Positions 34,130-43,355 of a stretch of DNA of 64,000 nucleotides are shown here, in pieces. Each line of letters begins with the position of its first letter. The stretch's first letter is position 1. Source of the DNA: an uncultured Lachnospiraceae bacterium. Lineage in GTDB: Bacteria > Bacillota > Clostridia > Lachnospirales > Lachnospiraceae. The notes under the pieces were generated by a model, which saw nothing but the letters and a program-made list of their open reading frames with translations, was not told the DNA's origin and ran no database searches. The DNA lies in contig CAJUDS010000004.1 of NCBI GenBank assembly GCA_910585345.1, forward strand, positions 124,001 through 188,000. Reading direction: 5' to 3'. The translations under genes were made by a program, and so were the position numbers.

Positions 34130-35249
34130 ACAGTCCCCTCGCCTGGCTTAAGGTGTACAACTCATTGTTAATCCGCTCGCATGTATCGGACAGCTTTTCT
34201 TCAATCTCCCTCTGTCTTTTCATCGTCAGATCCATTGCATCATGAATTGTGCTGCAGGACTCCGCCATTTTCTGCATATTTTCAGACAATCTTCTGAAGT
34301 CCTCCGAACAGTCGCGCTGTAGCTCACAGGAACGTTCCAGAGATGTTCCAAGCTTTCCGAAATCCGCGCCCATGCTCTCCGACATATGCTTCAGAAACTG
34401 TTCCACGATCTGCTCCACGCCTTTGACCTGCACGTTTGCGGTTCCCTGCATCGTCTCCTGCATCTTACGCAATGAGGCCGCCATCCCCGACTGATAAAGC
34501 AGCATGGCATCCAGCTTTTCATCCGCCGTAAGCACTTTCGGCTGCGTATATTCCCGGAATGCAGCCAAAAAACGGTCCAGCTTGTCATAAGCATCCGCCA
34601 TCTGACTACGGTACACAAAGGAAAAAACGAGCGAAAAAAAGATACCGTAAACAGAAGTATGAAATGCCACCTTCATACCGTCCAAAAGCGGCGCCACATT
34701 TTCGGAAATGGTAAAAATATCATTGCCTGAAAAAGAACTGAGCCCCATGGAAAGTCCCAGAAAAGTCCCTAAAATGCCAAGCCCTGTCATGGCCCCGGAA
34801 ATATTGGCGTTAAAATGCGTCTTGCCCGTCTGGTTTAACAACTCTTCATTAATATAATCCTCTACCGGACATGCAACGGTTACATTCCCCTTTTTATCAG
34901 TGTGGGCGCTCACATGTTTTTGATATTTGACAAACTGACGGTTCAGCACGGAGCTTCCAAAAGGCTCCTGCTTCTTGCGATACTCCGGCCACAGATTTTT
35001 CCCGTCCTCTTCATACTCCTTCTCCATCCTTCCCGCTGCCCGCGCCAATGCGCCTGTCACACAGTTCAGACGGATAAAGCTGACGATGGAAAATACAAAC
35101 AAGACACCCATAACAGCCAGAAAAGCCACATTAATAACCAGATTGTCCGTGATAACCACGGAGCCTGCAAACACACCGTTGATATCCAAAATAAAGCCAA
35201 ATGTTAAAATATATACAATAACAAGTAAAATATATCCTTTGTTTCTCAT
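34119..35249 (-). CDS. MotA/TolQ/ZorA-like channel protein
   Basis: 376 aa from ATG 35249 (GGAGGAG upstream). Two N-terminal helices (GYILLVIVYILTFGFILDI; VAFLAVMGVLFVFSIVSFI), a cytoplasmic loop of ~90 residues, then the MotA/ExbB core: FNANISGAMTGLGILGTFLG and GMKVAFHTSVYGIFFSLVFS, with the small-residue and Thr/Ser pattern of proton channels. The last ~150 residues are helical and cytoplasmic with many Glu/Lys/Met, as in the long ZorA tail. Forms the ion channel with the B subunit. Downstream of a hybrid kinase by 72 bp. No ZorC, ZorD or ZorE is nearby. Confidence 0.87.
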   Translation of the reverse strand: MRNKGYILLVIVYILTFGFILDINGVFAGSVVITDNLVINVAFLAVMGVLFVFSIVSFIRLNCVTGALARAAGRMEKEYEEDGKNLWPEYRKKQEPFGSSVLNRQFVKYQKHVSAHTDKKGNVTVACPVEDYINEELLNQTGKTHFNANISGAMTGLGILGTFLGLSMGLSSFSGNDIFTISENVAPLLDGMKVAFHTSVYGIFFSLVFSFVYRSQMADAYDKLDRFLAAFREYTQPKVLTADEKLDAMLLYQSGMAASLRKMQETMQGTANVQVKGVEQIVEQFLKHMSESMGADFGKLGTSLERSCELQRDCSEDFRRLSENMQKMAESCSTIHDAMDLTMKRQREIEEKLSDTCERINNELYTLSQARGLYEK

Positions 35250-35321
35250 AATATTCTCCTCCGTAATTCTGACGGCAATGCGCAAAGGATTGTTTTCTTT
35301 GCCGCCGGCTGCATTTGCCCC

Positions 35322-37877
35322 TCAGCTCCCCAGAAACTTCTGCAAGGTGCGTATCAGTTCCCTCATGTCAAGCGGTTTGGCTACATGCGCGTTCATACCG
35401 CACTCCAGGCAGACCTTTACATCATCCGAGAAAGCGTCCGCAGTCATGGCAATGATCGGAATATCCTTATCCTGGCGCGTAAGCGCTCTGATCGCCCTCG
35501 TGGCATCATAACCATCCATAACCGGCATCCGGATATCCATTAAAATTCCGTCATAAAAACCTACGGCGGACTGTTCAAACATTTCCACACACTCTTTTCC
35601 GTTTTCCGCATGCGCCAGCTCTATCCCGAATGCGCCGAGATTTTCTTCCACAATAATCCAGTTGATTTCAATGTCTTCCGCAATTAACAGACGCTTTCCG
35701 CTAAAATCAACGTTCTGGCTCTGCGTCTGCTCCGTCTTGGTTTTCGGTTTTTCCATATATTTTTCGAGGCAGGCATACAACGTTGACTTAAACAGTGGTT
35801 TCGCGATAAACCCTTCGATTTCCTCCATAGAAACCTTGTCTTCGATATCCCCCCAGTTATAAGACGAGATCAGAAAAACAGGGACCCTGTTCCCCACTCT
35901 TTCTCTGATTTCCCGCACAGTCTGCAGCCCGCCCATATGCGGCATTTTCCAGTCAATCAGCGCAAACCTGTAATCCTCATTTTTCTTATGGCGTTCCTCG
36001 ATCATCTGAATGGCAGCGCTGCCTTCAGTAGCCCATTCGGCGTGAACGCCCATCTCTTCCAGATTTGCGGCGGCGCTCGTACACAGCGCCTCATTGTCGT
36101 CCACCACCAGCACATTCCACGCCGGCAGTTTCATCTCTTCACTACTCTCTCCGATCTGCAGATCCAATGCCACGTCAAACCTGCTGCCTTTGCCTAACTC
36201 GCTTTCCAGCACAATGGTGCCATGCATCAGATTTACAATATTTTTGGTAATCGCCATGCCCAGACCGGTCCCCATAATATGCTGCACCTGCTCTGACTCT
36301 TCCCTTGTAAAGGTATCGAAAATCTTTTTCTGGAATTCCTCCGACATACCGATTCCCGTGTCTTCCACGATAAAATGCGTCCGCACATATGCTTCCCCTA
36401 ACGGCGACAGCTCCTGATAAATACGGACATCCACTCTGCCGCCTTCCGGCGTGAACTTCACCGCATTCGACAGAAGATTCAGCAGTATCTGGTTCAGTCT
36501 TACACTGTCACAGCATACATTTTCCGTCTTAATATCCCTGATGAAAATATCAAAATACAGATTTCTTTCTTTGATCTGCGGCTGCATGATATTTACAAGA
36601 TCATCGGCCATTTCCCGAAGCGATGTCGGGCCTATATTCAGCGTCATCTTCCCGCTTTCGATTTTAGACATATCCAGGACATCGTTGATCAGCCCCAGCA
36701 GATGCTTGCTGGAGAGCATCACTTTTTTCAGACACCCTTCCACACGGTCCGCATCGCCGATATTGCGCAGCGCAATATCGGTCATGCCAATAATCGCATT
36801 CATCGGTGTGCGGATGTCATGGCTCATACTGGAGAGAAATTCACTTTTCGCCTTATTGGCCCGCACCGCTTCCTGGCTGACCACATGCAGCGCCTGCATC
36901 TGTTCCTGCAGCATTTTCGAATAACGGATAAAAATAACCAGAACTGTCAGCATAATGACACACACGCAGCCAATCGTCGCCTTGATCCGCATATGATCCA
37001 GCTGCGCAAGTGGATTATTCAAAACTTCATTGGGCATAGCCGCAATCAGATACCATTTACAATTGTCTGACAGCGGGGAACAATACAAATGTCTCTCCTC
37101 CCCGTCCACAAAAACATGCGTACTGTAATTTTCATTGCGCTTCATAGCTTCCTGCAGCTCTTTTGCACATTTTTCCGTGCTCTTGCCTTCCAGACTGTCA
37201 AACCTCTCCCGGATCCTGTCAAAATAATTATCGCGGAAAGCATCGGAACTTCTGATCACAAAATTTCCGTCTTTGTCAATAATATGGGAATAAACATTTC
37301 CTTCTTCCACATCCAAAAACAACGCCTGATCCAGATATTCCATCGGAATGCCCGTCACCAGCGCCATACTGCGCTGACCGTTTTCCATCGGATAGGCAGC
37401 CGGCGTACCAAGCAGGAGAATACCCGCATCTTCGCTGTCAATTCCCCGCTCTATGACCATATTCTCTTCCCGCAGACACGTTTCAAAATAGTCCGGATCC
37501 GGCAGACTGACCGGCTGCCCATAAACCGTTTCAATATAGCCGTCTCCGCCATAGAGACCGAGATACGAAAATTTTCTGATTTCCGCACTGAACCGCAGCT
37601 CGTCGAGCATCTCTTCTCCGTACACGGCCTCGTCCGGCGGCGTGCGGCTGACTACGCCTTCCGCCTGTTCCATACGGAGACTGATAATCGAATCAAATTT
37701 CTGGCGAATCTGCACACTCACCTCGGACATATAAATCTCACTAACCTGCTTCACCGATTTCTCTGTGTTGTTTGACATAAAAATACTCAGTGAGATAAAA
37801 ACAATCACACATACAATTGTTACACTGATAAAGCTGAACCACAAAAATCTAACTATCTTTTTATCCATTTTGATCAT
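35322..37877 (-). CDS. hybrid sensor histidine kinase with two receivers
   Basis: 851 aa from ATG 37877 (AGGA six bases upstream; flanking ATGs at 37883 and 37868 are worse spaced). TM1 ~10-32, an extracytoplasmic Cache-like sensor to ~290 (SVQIRQKFDSIISLRMEQAE at its start), TM2 ~300-322. HisKA with SHDIRTPMNAIIGM; HATPase with LLNLLSNAVKFTPEGG, EDTGIGMSEE and GTGLGMAITK. Receiver 1 has LVVDDN, LIDWKMP and KPL; receiver 2 has LIAEDIE, LMDIRMPVMDG, MTADA and KPLDM. Together with the adjacent Hpt and receiver-HD proteins it forms a phosphorelay upstream of the motor pair. Confidence 0.95.
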   Translation of the reverse strand: MIKMDKKIVRFLWFSFISVTIVCVIVFISLSIFMSNNTEKSVKQVSEIYMSEVSVQIRQKFDSIISLRMEQAEGVVSRTPPDEAVYGEEMLDELRFSAEIRKFSYLGLYGGDGYIETVYGQPVSLPDPDYFETCLREENMVIERGIDSEDAGILLLGTPAAYPMENGQRSMALVTGIPMEYLDQALFLDVEEGNVYSHIIDKDGNFVIRSSDAFRDNYFDRIRERFDSLEGKSTEKCAKELQEAMKRNENYSTHVFVDGEERHLYCSPLSDNCKWYLIAAMPNEVLNNPLAQLDHMRIKATIGCVCVIMLTVLVIFIRYSKMLQEQMQALHVVSQEAVRANKAKSEFLSSMSHDIRTPMNAIIGMTDIALRNIGDADRVEGCLKKVMLSSKHLLGLINDVLDMSKIESGKMTLNIGPTSLREMADDLVNIMQPQIKERNLYFDIFIRDIKTENVCCDSVRLNQILLNLLSNAVKFTPEGGRVDVRIYQELSPLGEAYVRTHFIVEDTGIGMSEEFQKKIFDTFTREESEQVQHIMGTGLGMAITKNIVNLMHGTIVLESELGKGSRFDVALDLQIGESSEEMKLPAWNVLVVDDNEALCTSAAANLEEMGVHAEWATEGSAAIQMIEERHKKNEDYRFALIDWKMPHMGGLQTVREIRERVGNRVPVFLISSYNWGDIEDKVSMEEIEGFIAKPLFKSTLYACLEKYMEKPKTKTEQTQSQNVDFSGKRLLIAEDIEINWIIVEENLGAFGIELAHAENGKECVEMFEQSAVGFYDGILMDIRMPVMDGYDATRAIRALTRQDKDIPIIAMTADAFSDDVKVCLECGMNAHVAKPLDMRELIRTLQKFLGS

Positions 37878-37909
37878 TTTCATTCCTGCCTGCTGTTTCT
37901 ATTCGTATT

Positions 37910-38959
37910 CTATCCTGTCGTTTCATATATTGTATGATAATAGCCGCAAATCTCCGGCCCGCATTCCGGTAAAATCCCGAAGACTTCCCGGCTTACATCG
38001 CCTTCATCTCTGCCAAGCTTTGCCAAAACGCTTTCCATTTCCTGCTGCGAATGTTCTCTATATCCTGAAAACGCACTGTCAAACCGGCCCGCCAGTCTGC
38101 ACAGCTGCGTATAAAACAAATTACGTTCACCTTTGATTTTATGCGGAAATCCTGTGCCGTCATACCTCTCGTGATGATGCATGCAGATATCCCTGCAGAT
38201 ATCCACAAAATATCTGCAGGACTCCGCATGGTTCATTCCGACCAGCTCTGCTCCCAGAATCGTATGATTCTTATAGCCGTCCCGGATCGCGCTCTGCATG
38301 TTCTGTGCGTTCACCACAATCACATTTTTGGGCGGGACGATCATATTGCCTATGTCATAAAAAAAACCCGCTTTGCTGATAATCTGTATATGCTCCCTGT
38401 CCAGCCCCTGGTTTCCGGCAGCCGCCGCATAATTCGACAGCATAATCTTCATCAAATCGGCAACACGCGTATAGTGTCCATAGTCCTGCCCAAAATTGAT
38501 AAGATATCTTTTATAAACGGTTTCCAGTTCCGATATATACCGGTATGTTTCACGGATATCAACGTTTGTCAGCTTATGCTCCGAAAAAATCCCAAGCTGC
38601 TGTCTGATCTTATTAATAATGTCCTCTTTTTCTATCGGTTTTTTAATAAATTCGGCAACGCCGTACTGCAGCGCCTTTTCCACATTGTCCCTTGTGGCTT
38701 CTGATGTCATCAGAAAAACCGGCAGATCATTGATCTGCGCTTCTTTCATAAACTGTATGACGCCAAATCCGTCCATTCCCGGCATTGATATATCCAGCAG
38801 AATCAAATCCGGTTTATCACTGTTTTCCCGAAGAAAGTCCACCGCCGTGTAACCGCCGCATTTTTCAATCACCTCAAACTCGCCGCAAAGCATAGCGTTC
38901 AGCATCATTCGGTCCGCATCAGAATCGTCAATAATCAACACTGTCTTATCTTTGTGCAT
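37910..38959 (-). CDS. response regulator with HD-GYP-like output domain
   Basis: 349 aa from ATG 38959 (GGAGG five bases upstream). Receiver ~5-120: LIIDDSD, LLDISMPGMDG, MTSE and KKPIE, complete. The output domain keeps HD-GYP features: KAGFFYDIGNMIVPP, NHTILGAELVG, HHHERYDGTGFP. In active proteins the first is xLHDIGKxxIP; here Tyr replaces the metal-binding His and Asn the Lys, and the GYP reads GFP. c-di-GMP hydrolysis is therefore doubtful; it may bind the ligand or act by contact. Placed 33 bp before the hybrid kinase. Confidence 0.85.
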   Translation of the reverse strand: MHKDKTVLIIDDSDADRMMLNAMLCGEFEVIEKCGGYTAVDFLRENSDKPDLILLDISMPGMDGFGVIQFMKEAQINDLPVFLMTSEATRDNVEKALQYGVAEFIKKPIEKEDIINKIRQQLGIFSEHKLTNVDIRETYRYISELETVYKRYLINFGQDYGHYTRVADLMKIMLSNYAAAAGNQGLDREHIQIISKAGFFYDIGNMIVPPKNVIVVNAQNMQSAIRDGYKNHTILGAELVGMNHAESCRYFVDICRDICMHHHERYDGTGFPHKIKGERNLFYTQLCRLAGRFDSAFSGYREHSQQEMESVLAKLGRDEGDVSREVFGILPECGPEICGYYHTIYETTG

Positions 38960-38983
38960 TAAAACCTCCAAAACCGTAACCCG

Positions 38984-39337
38984 CTACTGCATACACTTCT
39001 CAATGCACGCTATGATTTTATTCTGCACCGGTAGAATATCCTCAAAAACTGCTTTGGCCCGCTTTGGTTTATTTTCCCGCAAAAGTGTCAGTATCTCCAT
39101 ATATGCTATGTAAAGCGGCGTTACAGACAGGTTCCCGGTAGAACCTTTCACCGCATGTATCTTTTCTATAAGGACAGAAATATCATCTTCGTCAAACGCC
39201 GACTCCGCAGGCAGATTTTTCAACATTTCGCACAGTTTGACAAGCATTCTCCGGTACAAACCGGCGTTTCCCATCACTCTGTCAATTCCGTCGTCCACAT
39301 CGACGCCAATCTCTCGCAATTCCTCAAACAAGTCCAT
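38984..39337 (-). CDS. histidine phosphotransfer (Hpt) protein
   Basis: 117 aa. A four-helix Hpt fold with the phosphoacceptor motif IEKIHAVKGSTGNLSV (His ~60), preceded by a helix ending MLKNLPAESAFDEDD. Passes phosphate between the hybrid kinase receivers and the HD-type regulator. First gene of the motor operon. AT-rich DNA with two TATAAT-like boxes lies at 39391-39417, but no clear -35. Confidence 0.85.
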   Translation of the reverse strand: MDLFEELREIGVDVDDGIDRVMGNAGLYRRMLVKLCEMLKNLPAESAFDEDDISVLIEKIHAVKGSTGNLSVTPLYIAYMEILTLLRENKPKRAKAVFEDILPVQNKIIACIEKCMQ

Positions 39338-39431
39338 TCAAACTTTCTCCTTCCTGATCCCGGACCGGCCTCTCCATTCCGGCACGGCATATTATAAAAT
39401 ATTATACCATAGAATATATCTGTTTTCTATC

Positions 39432-39480
39432 TAAAAAAGAAAAATGCCGTCAACCATATTATACCAGGTTGCAGCATTTT
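39432..39480 (-). terminator. terminator of tRNA-Glu
   Basis: Long imperfect stem (AAAATGC..CAACC with GGTTG..GCATTTT) followed on the minus strand by TTTTTCTTTTTT. Strong intrinsic terminator. Confidence 0.85.
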
Positions 39481-39511
39481 ACTCGGGTTGGGCTATTCCT
39501 TTTTGAATAGA

Positions 39512-39583
39512 CAGCGTGTAGGGGAATCGAACCCCTGATTCCGCCGTGAGAGGGCGGCGTCTTAACCTCTTGACCAACACGCC
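39512..39583 (-). tRNA. tRNA-Glu (anticodon CTC)
   Basis: 72 nt with a 7-bp acceptor stem (GGCGTGT with ACACGCT, first pair G-U), D arm TGGTCAAGAGGTTAAGAC, anticodon stem CCGCC/GGCGG around a CTCTCAC loop (anticodon CTC at plus 39548-39550), and T arm GGGG-TTCGATT-CCCC. CCA is not encoded. It lies between pcrA and the Hpt gene. Confidence 0.95.
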
Positions 39584-39663
39584 ATTGATAGCACTTGTTT
39601 ATTCTATTATATATCTCATAAAAAAGCAAGTACTTTTTTAAATTTGTCATTTCATTTTACAAT

Positions 39664-42096
39664 TTATTCTATTTTACGCAGTTTCGCGAAGGCTGCATAC
39701 ATCACCTTTGTACCGGCCTTATCAAAATCCACCGTCACCTGGTAATCCCTGGCGCCCTCTTCGATCTTCAAAACGGTGCCTTCCCCATATTTGATGTGTC
39801 TCACCCGGTCAGATACCGCATAGTCCGGTCTGCTGCCCGCAGGCGCGCCTTTCGACAGACTTCCCAGCCCGCCCGCGTCTCTGGTAAAAAACGGCCGGTT
39901 TTCTTTTTCGGTTCTGCGGGGCGCTACAATCGCTTTGGGACGTACACGGGGATCTTTTGCCGGTCTCGTCACCCCGATCCCCTCCCCCAGGCCGTCGGCT
40001 GCATACATCCTGCCAAATGCGCTGCCAGCATCTTCGCCTGTGCTGCCGGCAGCGCCATACTCCCGGGAAATACCGCCAAAATTTCCGCCAAATGGTTTTT
40101 CCCGAAACCTGCTTCTGCCGACAGCATTGTCCGGCTGTTCTTCCCAGTCCCGTCTTTTGAAAACGGGAAGCCTGTGATCCAGCAGCTCCTGCGGTATCTC
40201 CTGCAGGAAACGGCTGACCATATTATACTGGGTCTCTCCCCGGATCATACGTGATCTGGCGCACGTCAGCGTCAAATCGTCCTTTGCTCTCGTAATGCCT
40301 ACATAGGCGAGCCGTCTCTCTTCTTCCAGTTCGGCGGGATCATCACCGGTGATCGCCATATAACCCGGAAAAAGTCCGTCCTCCATTCCCGCAATATACA
40401 CATGGGAAAATTCCAGCCCCTTCGCGCTGTGCATCGTCATCAGCAGTACCCTGTTATCGTCCTCCGACACGCCGTCGATATCCGCCACCAGAGCCACTTC
40501 CTCCAGAAAACCGCTTAACGTCGGCTCGTCCTGACTTTCCTCATAGGCAATTACCTTATTCATCAGCTCCCCGATGTTCTCAATTCTGCTTTCCGCATCC
40601 TCCTCATCAGACTCCTCCAATGCTTTCACATACCCGGTGGCATCAATGATATCCTGCAGCAGTTTCCGCAGCCCATAATATTCCAGCTTGCCGCGGAATC
40701 CCTGAATCAGCGTGACAAAAGGCTGCAGCCTGGCCGCGCTTTTGCCAATGCTCATAATCTGGTCCGCCTCCCGCAGCGCGTCATAAAAGCTGATCTGGCG
40801 GCCGTCTGCATACTCCTGTACTCTGGCAATCGTCGTCGCGCCGATTCCCCGTTTGGGGATATTGATAATCCTTTTGACTGCCACATCATCCTGCCCATTG
40901 TCAATCGTTTTCAGATAGGCCAGCAAGTCTTTGATTTCCCTCCTGGCATAAAAATTGACACCGCCCACTACATTATACGGTATCCCGGAAACCACAAAGC
41001 GCTCCTCCAAAAGGCGGGCCTGGGCGTTCGTCCTGAAAAGCACCGCGCACTGTCCGTAATCCGTTTCCGCCTGCCCCTTCTTTCTGCGGATGTCGTCTGC
41101 AATATACTGCGCCTCGTCATAAGCCGTATCAAACTGCCGGAAATGAATAGCGTTTCCGGCTCCCCGGTCTGTCCAGAGCGCTTTTTCCTTTCTGCCAATG
41201 TTATGGCGGATTACCTGATTGGCCGCATCCAGCACATTCTGTGTGGAACGGTAATTCTGTTCCAGCTTAATCACCCTGGCCTCCGGATAAACCTTTTCAA
41301 AATCAAGAATATTCCTGATGTTGGCGCCCCTGAATTTATAAATAGACTGGTCGTCGTCTCCCACCACACACAGATTCCTGCGCTTTGCGGAAAGCAGACG
41401 AATTAATTCAAACTGTACCGTATTGGTATCCTGATATTCATCCACCATACTATATAGAAATCTGTCCTGATACGATTCCAGCACGTCCGGACATGCCTTG
41501 AACAGTTCTACCGTCTTCACCAGCAGATCGTCAAAATCCAGTGCATTGCTCTTTTGCAGCGTCCTCTGGTATTCCGTATAGATACCGGAAATTTTCTGCG
41601 CCATAAAGTCCCCCTCGGCATCCCTTGCAAACTGCGCCGGGGAAATACACTCGTTTTTTGCGGAAGAAATAGCTGCCAGCGCCGTTCGTTCCCGCAGCAT
41701 CTTCGTATCAACCTGCAGACGCCTGCAGATATCCTTCATCACTGTTTTCTGGTCATCGGTATCATATATCGTAAAGTGACTGTCATAGCCGATTCTGTCT
41801 ATGTACCGCCGCAGTATCCTGACGCAGCTTGCATGAAAGGTGGATACCCATATACTTTCCGAACCATATCCAACAATCTGGTCCACCCTCTCCCGCATTT
41901 CACCCGCCGCTTTATTCGTAAAAGTGATCGCCATAATATTCCATGGATTCACACCGCATCTGTCTATCAGATAAGCAATCCGGTGAGTCAGAACTCTTGT
42001 CTTTCCCGAACCCGCCCCGGCAAGGACCAGTACCGGGCCCTCCGTCTGAAACACCGCTTCTTTCTGCCGCTCATTCAATGTATCGTAAATACTCAT
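39664..42096 (-). CDS. pcrA: ATP-dependent DNA helicase PcrA/UvrD
   Basis: 3'-5' SF1A helicase for repair and removal of roadblocks. 810 aa. Motif I LAGAGSGKTRVL, Ia ITFTNKAAGEM, II VDEYQDTN, III VGDDDQSIYKFRGA, IV LEQNYRSTQNVL, V MTMHSAKGLEF, VI YVGITRA. The C-terminus (~740-810) has the PcrA-type VRHIKYGEGTVLKIEEG domain that contacts RNA polymerase. Somewhat longer than Bacillus PcrA because of a Gly/Arg-rich insert around 660-730. Confidence 0.97.
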   Translation of the reverse strand: MSIYDTLNERQKEAVFQTEGPVLVLAGAGSGKTRVLTHRIAYLIDRCGVNPWNIMAITFTNKAAGEMRERVDQIVGYGSESIWVSTFHASCVRILRRYIDRIGYDSHFTIYDTDDQKTVMKDICRRLQVDTKMLRERTALAAISSAKNECISPAQFARDAEGDFMAQKISGIYTEYQRTLQKSNALDFDDLLVKTVELFKACPDVLESYQDRFLYSMVDEYQDTNTVQFELIRLLSAKRRNLCVVGDDDQSIYKFRGANIRNILDFEKVYPEARVIKLEQNYRSTQNVLDAANQVIRHNIGRKEKALWTDRGAGNAIHFRQFDTAYDEAQYIADDIRRKKGQAETDYGQCAVLFRTNAQARLLEERFVVSGIPYNVVGGVNFYARREIKDLLAYLKTIDNGQDDVAVKRIINIPKRGIGATTIARVQEYADGRQISFYDALREADQIMSIGKSAARLQPFVTLIQGFRGKLEYYGLRKLLQDIIDATGYVKALEESDEEDAESRIENIGELMNKVIAYEESQDEPTLSGFLEEVALVADIDGVSEDDNRVLLMTMHSAKGLEFSHVYIAGMEDGLFPGYMAITGDDPAELEEERRLAYVGITRAKDDLTLTCARSRMIRGETQYNMVSRFLQEIPQELLDHRLPVFKRRDWEEQPDNAVGRSRFREKPFGGNFGGISREYGAAGSTGEDAGSAFGRMYAADGLGEGIGVTRPAKDPRVRPKAIVAPRRTEKENRPFFTRDAGGLGSLSKGAPAGSRPDYAVSDRVRHIKYGEGTVLKIEEGARDYQVTVDFDKAGTKVMYAAFAKLRKIE

Positions 42097-42173
42097 AGAC
42101 TGCCTTCCATTCTCCTTTCAGACCGCCCCGGCAACGATACGCCTTACCCCGGCGCGGTATGTTATCGCTGGAT

Positions 42174-42203
42174 ATTATAACACATCCCCCGCACCTTTTA
42201 CAA
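42174..42203 (-). promoter_or_regulatory. pcrA promoter
   Basis: TTGTAA, 18-bp spacer, TATAAT. A plus-strand TATAAT at 42213-42218 for the opposite gene lies only 10 bp away, so the two divergent promoters are closely packed. Confidence 0.65.
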
Positions 42204-42252
42204 ATTTTCCAATATAATACACTATCAATTTTTATTTTGGAGGATTTCATTT

Positions 42253-43266
42253 ATGAAACAAAAATGCATCAGTTTCCTGCTCCTGTTCACTTTGCTGCTG
42301 ACCGCGGTGACAGGCTGCGGCAGTACCGCTGCCAAAGACAGCCCGGATGTCCCGAAAGAAAAAGTAGTCCTAAACGAAGTCGCACATTCGATTTTCTATG
42401 CCCCGATGTATGTTGCCATCGAAGAAGGGTATTTTCAGGAAGAAGGGCTGGAAGTGGAGCTTGTAACGGGATTCGGCGCTGATAAGACGATGACCGCCGT
42501 CCTCTCCGGTGAAGCGGATATCGGATTTATGGGTTCCGAGGCTTCTATCTACACATACCTGGGTGGAACAGACGATCCTGTCGTCAATTTCGCCCAGCTG
42601 ACACAGCGGGCAGGCAATTTCCTGGTATCCCGCGAACCAATCGACAATTTCTCATGGGATATGCTCAAGGGCGCCCAAGTACTCGGCGGCCGCGCAGGCG
42701 GTATGCCGGAAATGGTATTTGAATATATTCTGAAAAAACATAACATTGATCCCAAAACCGATACAACAATCGACCAAAGCATTGATTTTGGTTCCACTGC
42801 CGCCGCCTTTTCTGGTGGGCAGGGAGATTTCACCGTAGAATTTGAACCCCACGCGACTTCTCTGGAAGCAAAAGGCGATGGTTATGTCGTAGCTTCCCTT
42901 GGCACCGATTCCGGATATGTCCCCTACACCGCCTTCAGTGCAAAGAAAAGCTATATCAGTGAAAACCCTGAAACAATCCAGGCATTTACCAATGCACTGC
43001 AAAAAGGTATGGACTATGTAAACAGCCACAGTCCGGAAGAGATCGCTAAAATTATCCAGCCACAGTTTGCGGAAACCGACTTGGAAACGATAACAACCAT
43101 CGTCACCCGTTATGCGGAACAGGACACTTGGGCAGAAAATCTGGTATTCCAGAAAGATTCTTTTGAACTGTTACAGAACATCCTGGAGGAAGCGGATGAA
43201 CTTGAAAAACGCGTACCTTATGAAGATCTTGTCACAACCGAATTTGCGGAAAAAGCCACAAAATAA
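42253..43266 (+). CDS. NMT1/SsuA-type substrate-binding lipoprotein
   Basis: 337 aa. Lipoprotein signal with lipobox TAVTGCGST (Cys ~22). NMT1/THI5-like fold used by importers of thiamine precursors, taurine or sulfonates: FYAPMYVAIEEGYFQEEGLEVEL, then GEADIGFMGSEAS and the second-lobe AFTNALQKGMDYV. Ligand not predictable. GGAGG precedes the ATG. No permease or ATPase gene lies within the window next to it, so it is an orphan component. A strong terminator follows. Confidence 0.9.
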   Translation: MKQKCISFLLLFTLLLTAVTGCGSTAAKDSPDVPKEKVVLNEVAHSIFYAPMYVAIEEGYFQEEGLEVELVTGFGADKTMTAVLSGEADIGFMGSEASIYTYLGGTDDPVVNFAQLTQRAGNFLVSREPIDNFSWDMLKGAQVLGGRAGGMPEMVFEYILKKHNIDPKTDTTIDQSIDFGSTAAAFSGGQGDFTVEFEPHATSLEAKGDGYVVASLGTDSGYVPYTAFSAKKSYISENPETIQAFTNALQKGMDYVNSHSPEEIAKIIQPQFAETDLETITTIVTRYAEQDTWAENLVFQKDSFELLQNILEEADELEKRVPYEDLVTTEFAEKATK

Positions 43267-43293
43267 TCTCCCGCCGTCTATCGCAATGCAACC

Positions 43294-43329
43294 AAAAAGG
43301 ACTGTGCCGTTTAGGCACAGTCCTTTTTT
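43294..43329. terminator. bidirectional terminator
   Basis: AAAAAGGACTGTGCC and GGCACAGTCCTTTTT form a 15-bp perfect stem with a 5-nt loop, flanked by A and T runs, between two convergent genes. Confidence 0.93.
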
Positions 43330-43355
43330 GGGCCGATCAATTTTTATCGCCGCCT

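Noticed and set aside
33227..35249. Complete Zorya defence system
   Set aside because: Only ZorA/ZorB-like genes are present; no ZorC, ZorD or ZorE gene nearby.
33227..35249. Flagellar stator MotAB
   Set aside because: No flagellar or chemotaxis genes in the window; A subunit has a long ZorA-like cytoplasmic tail.
39459..39650. 63-codon open frame on the minus strand
   Set aside because: It overlaps the tRNA-Glu gene and has no protein-like sequence.
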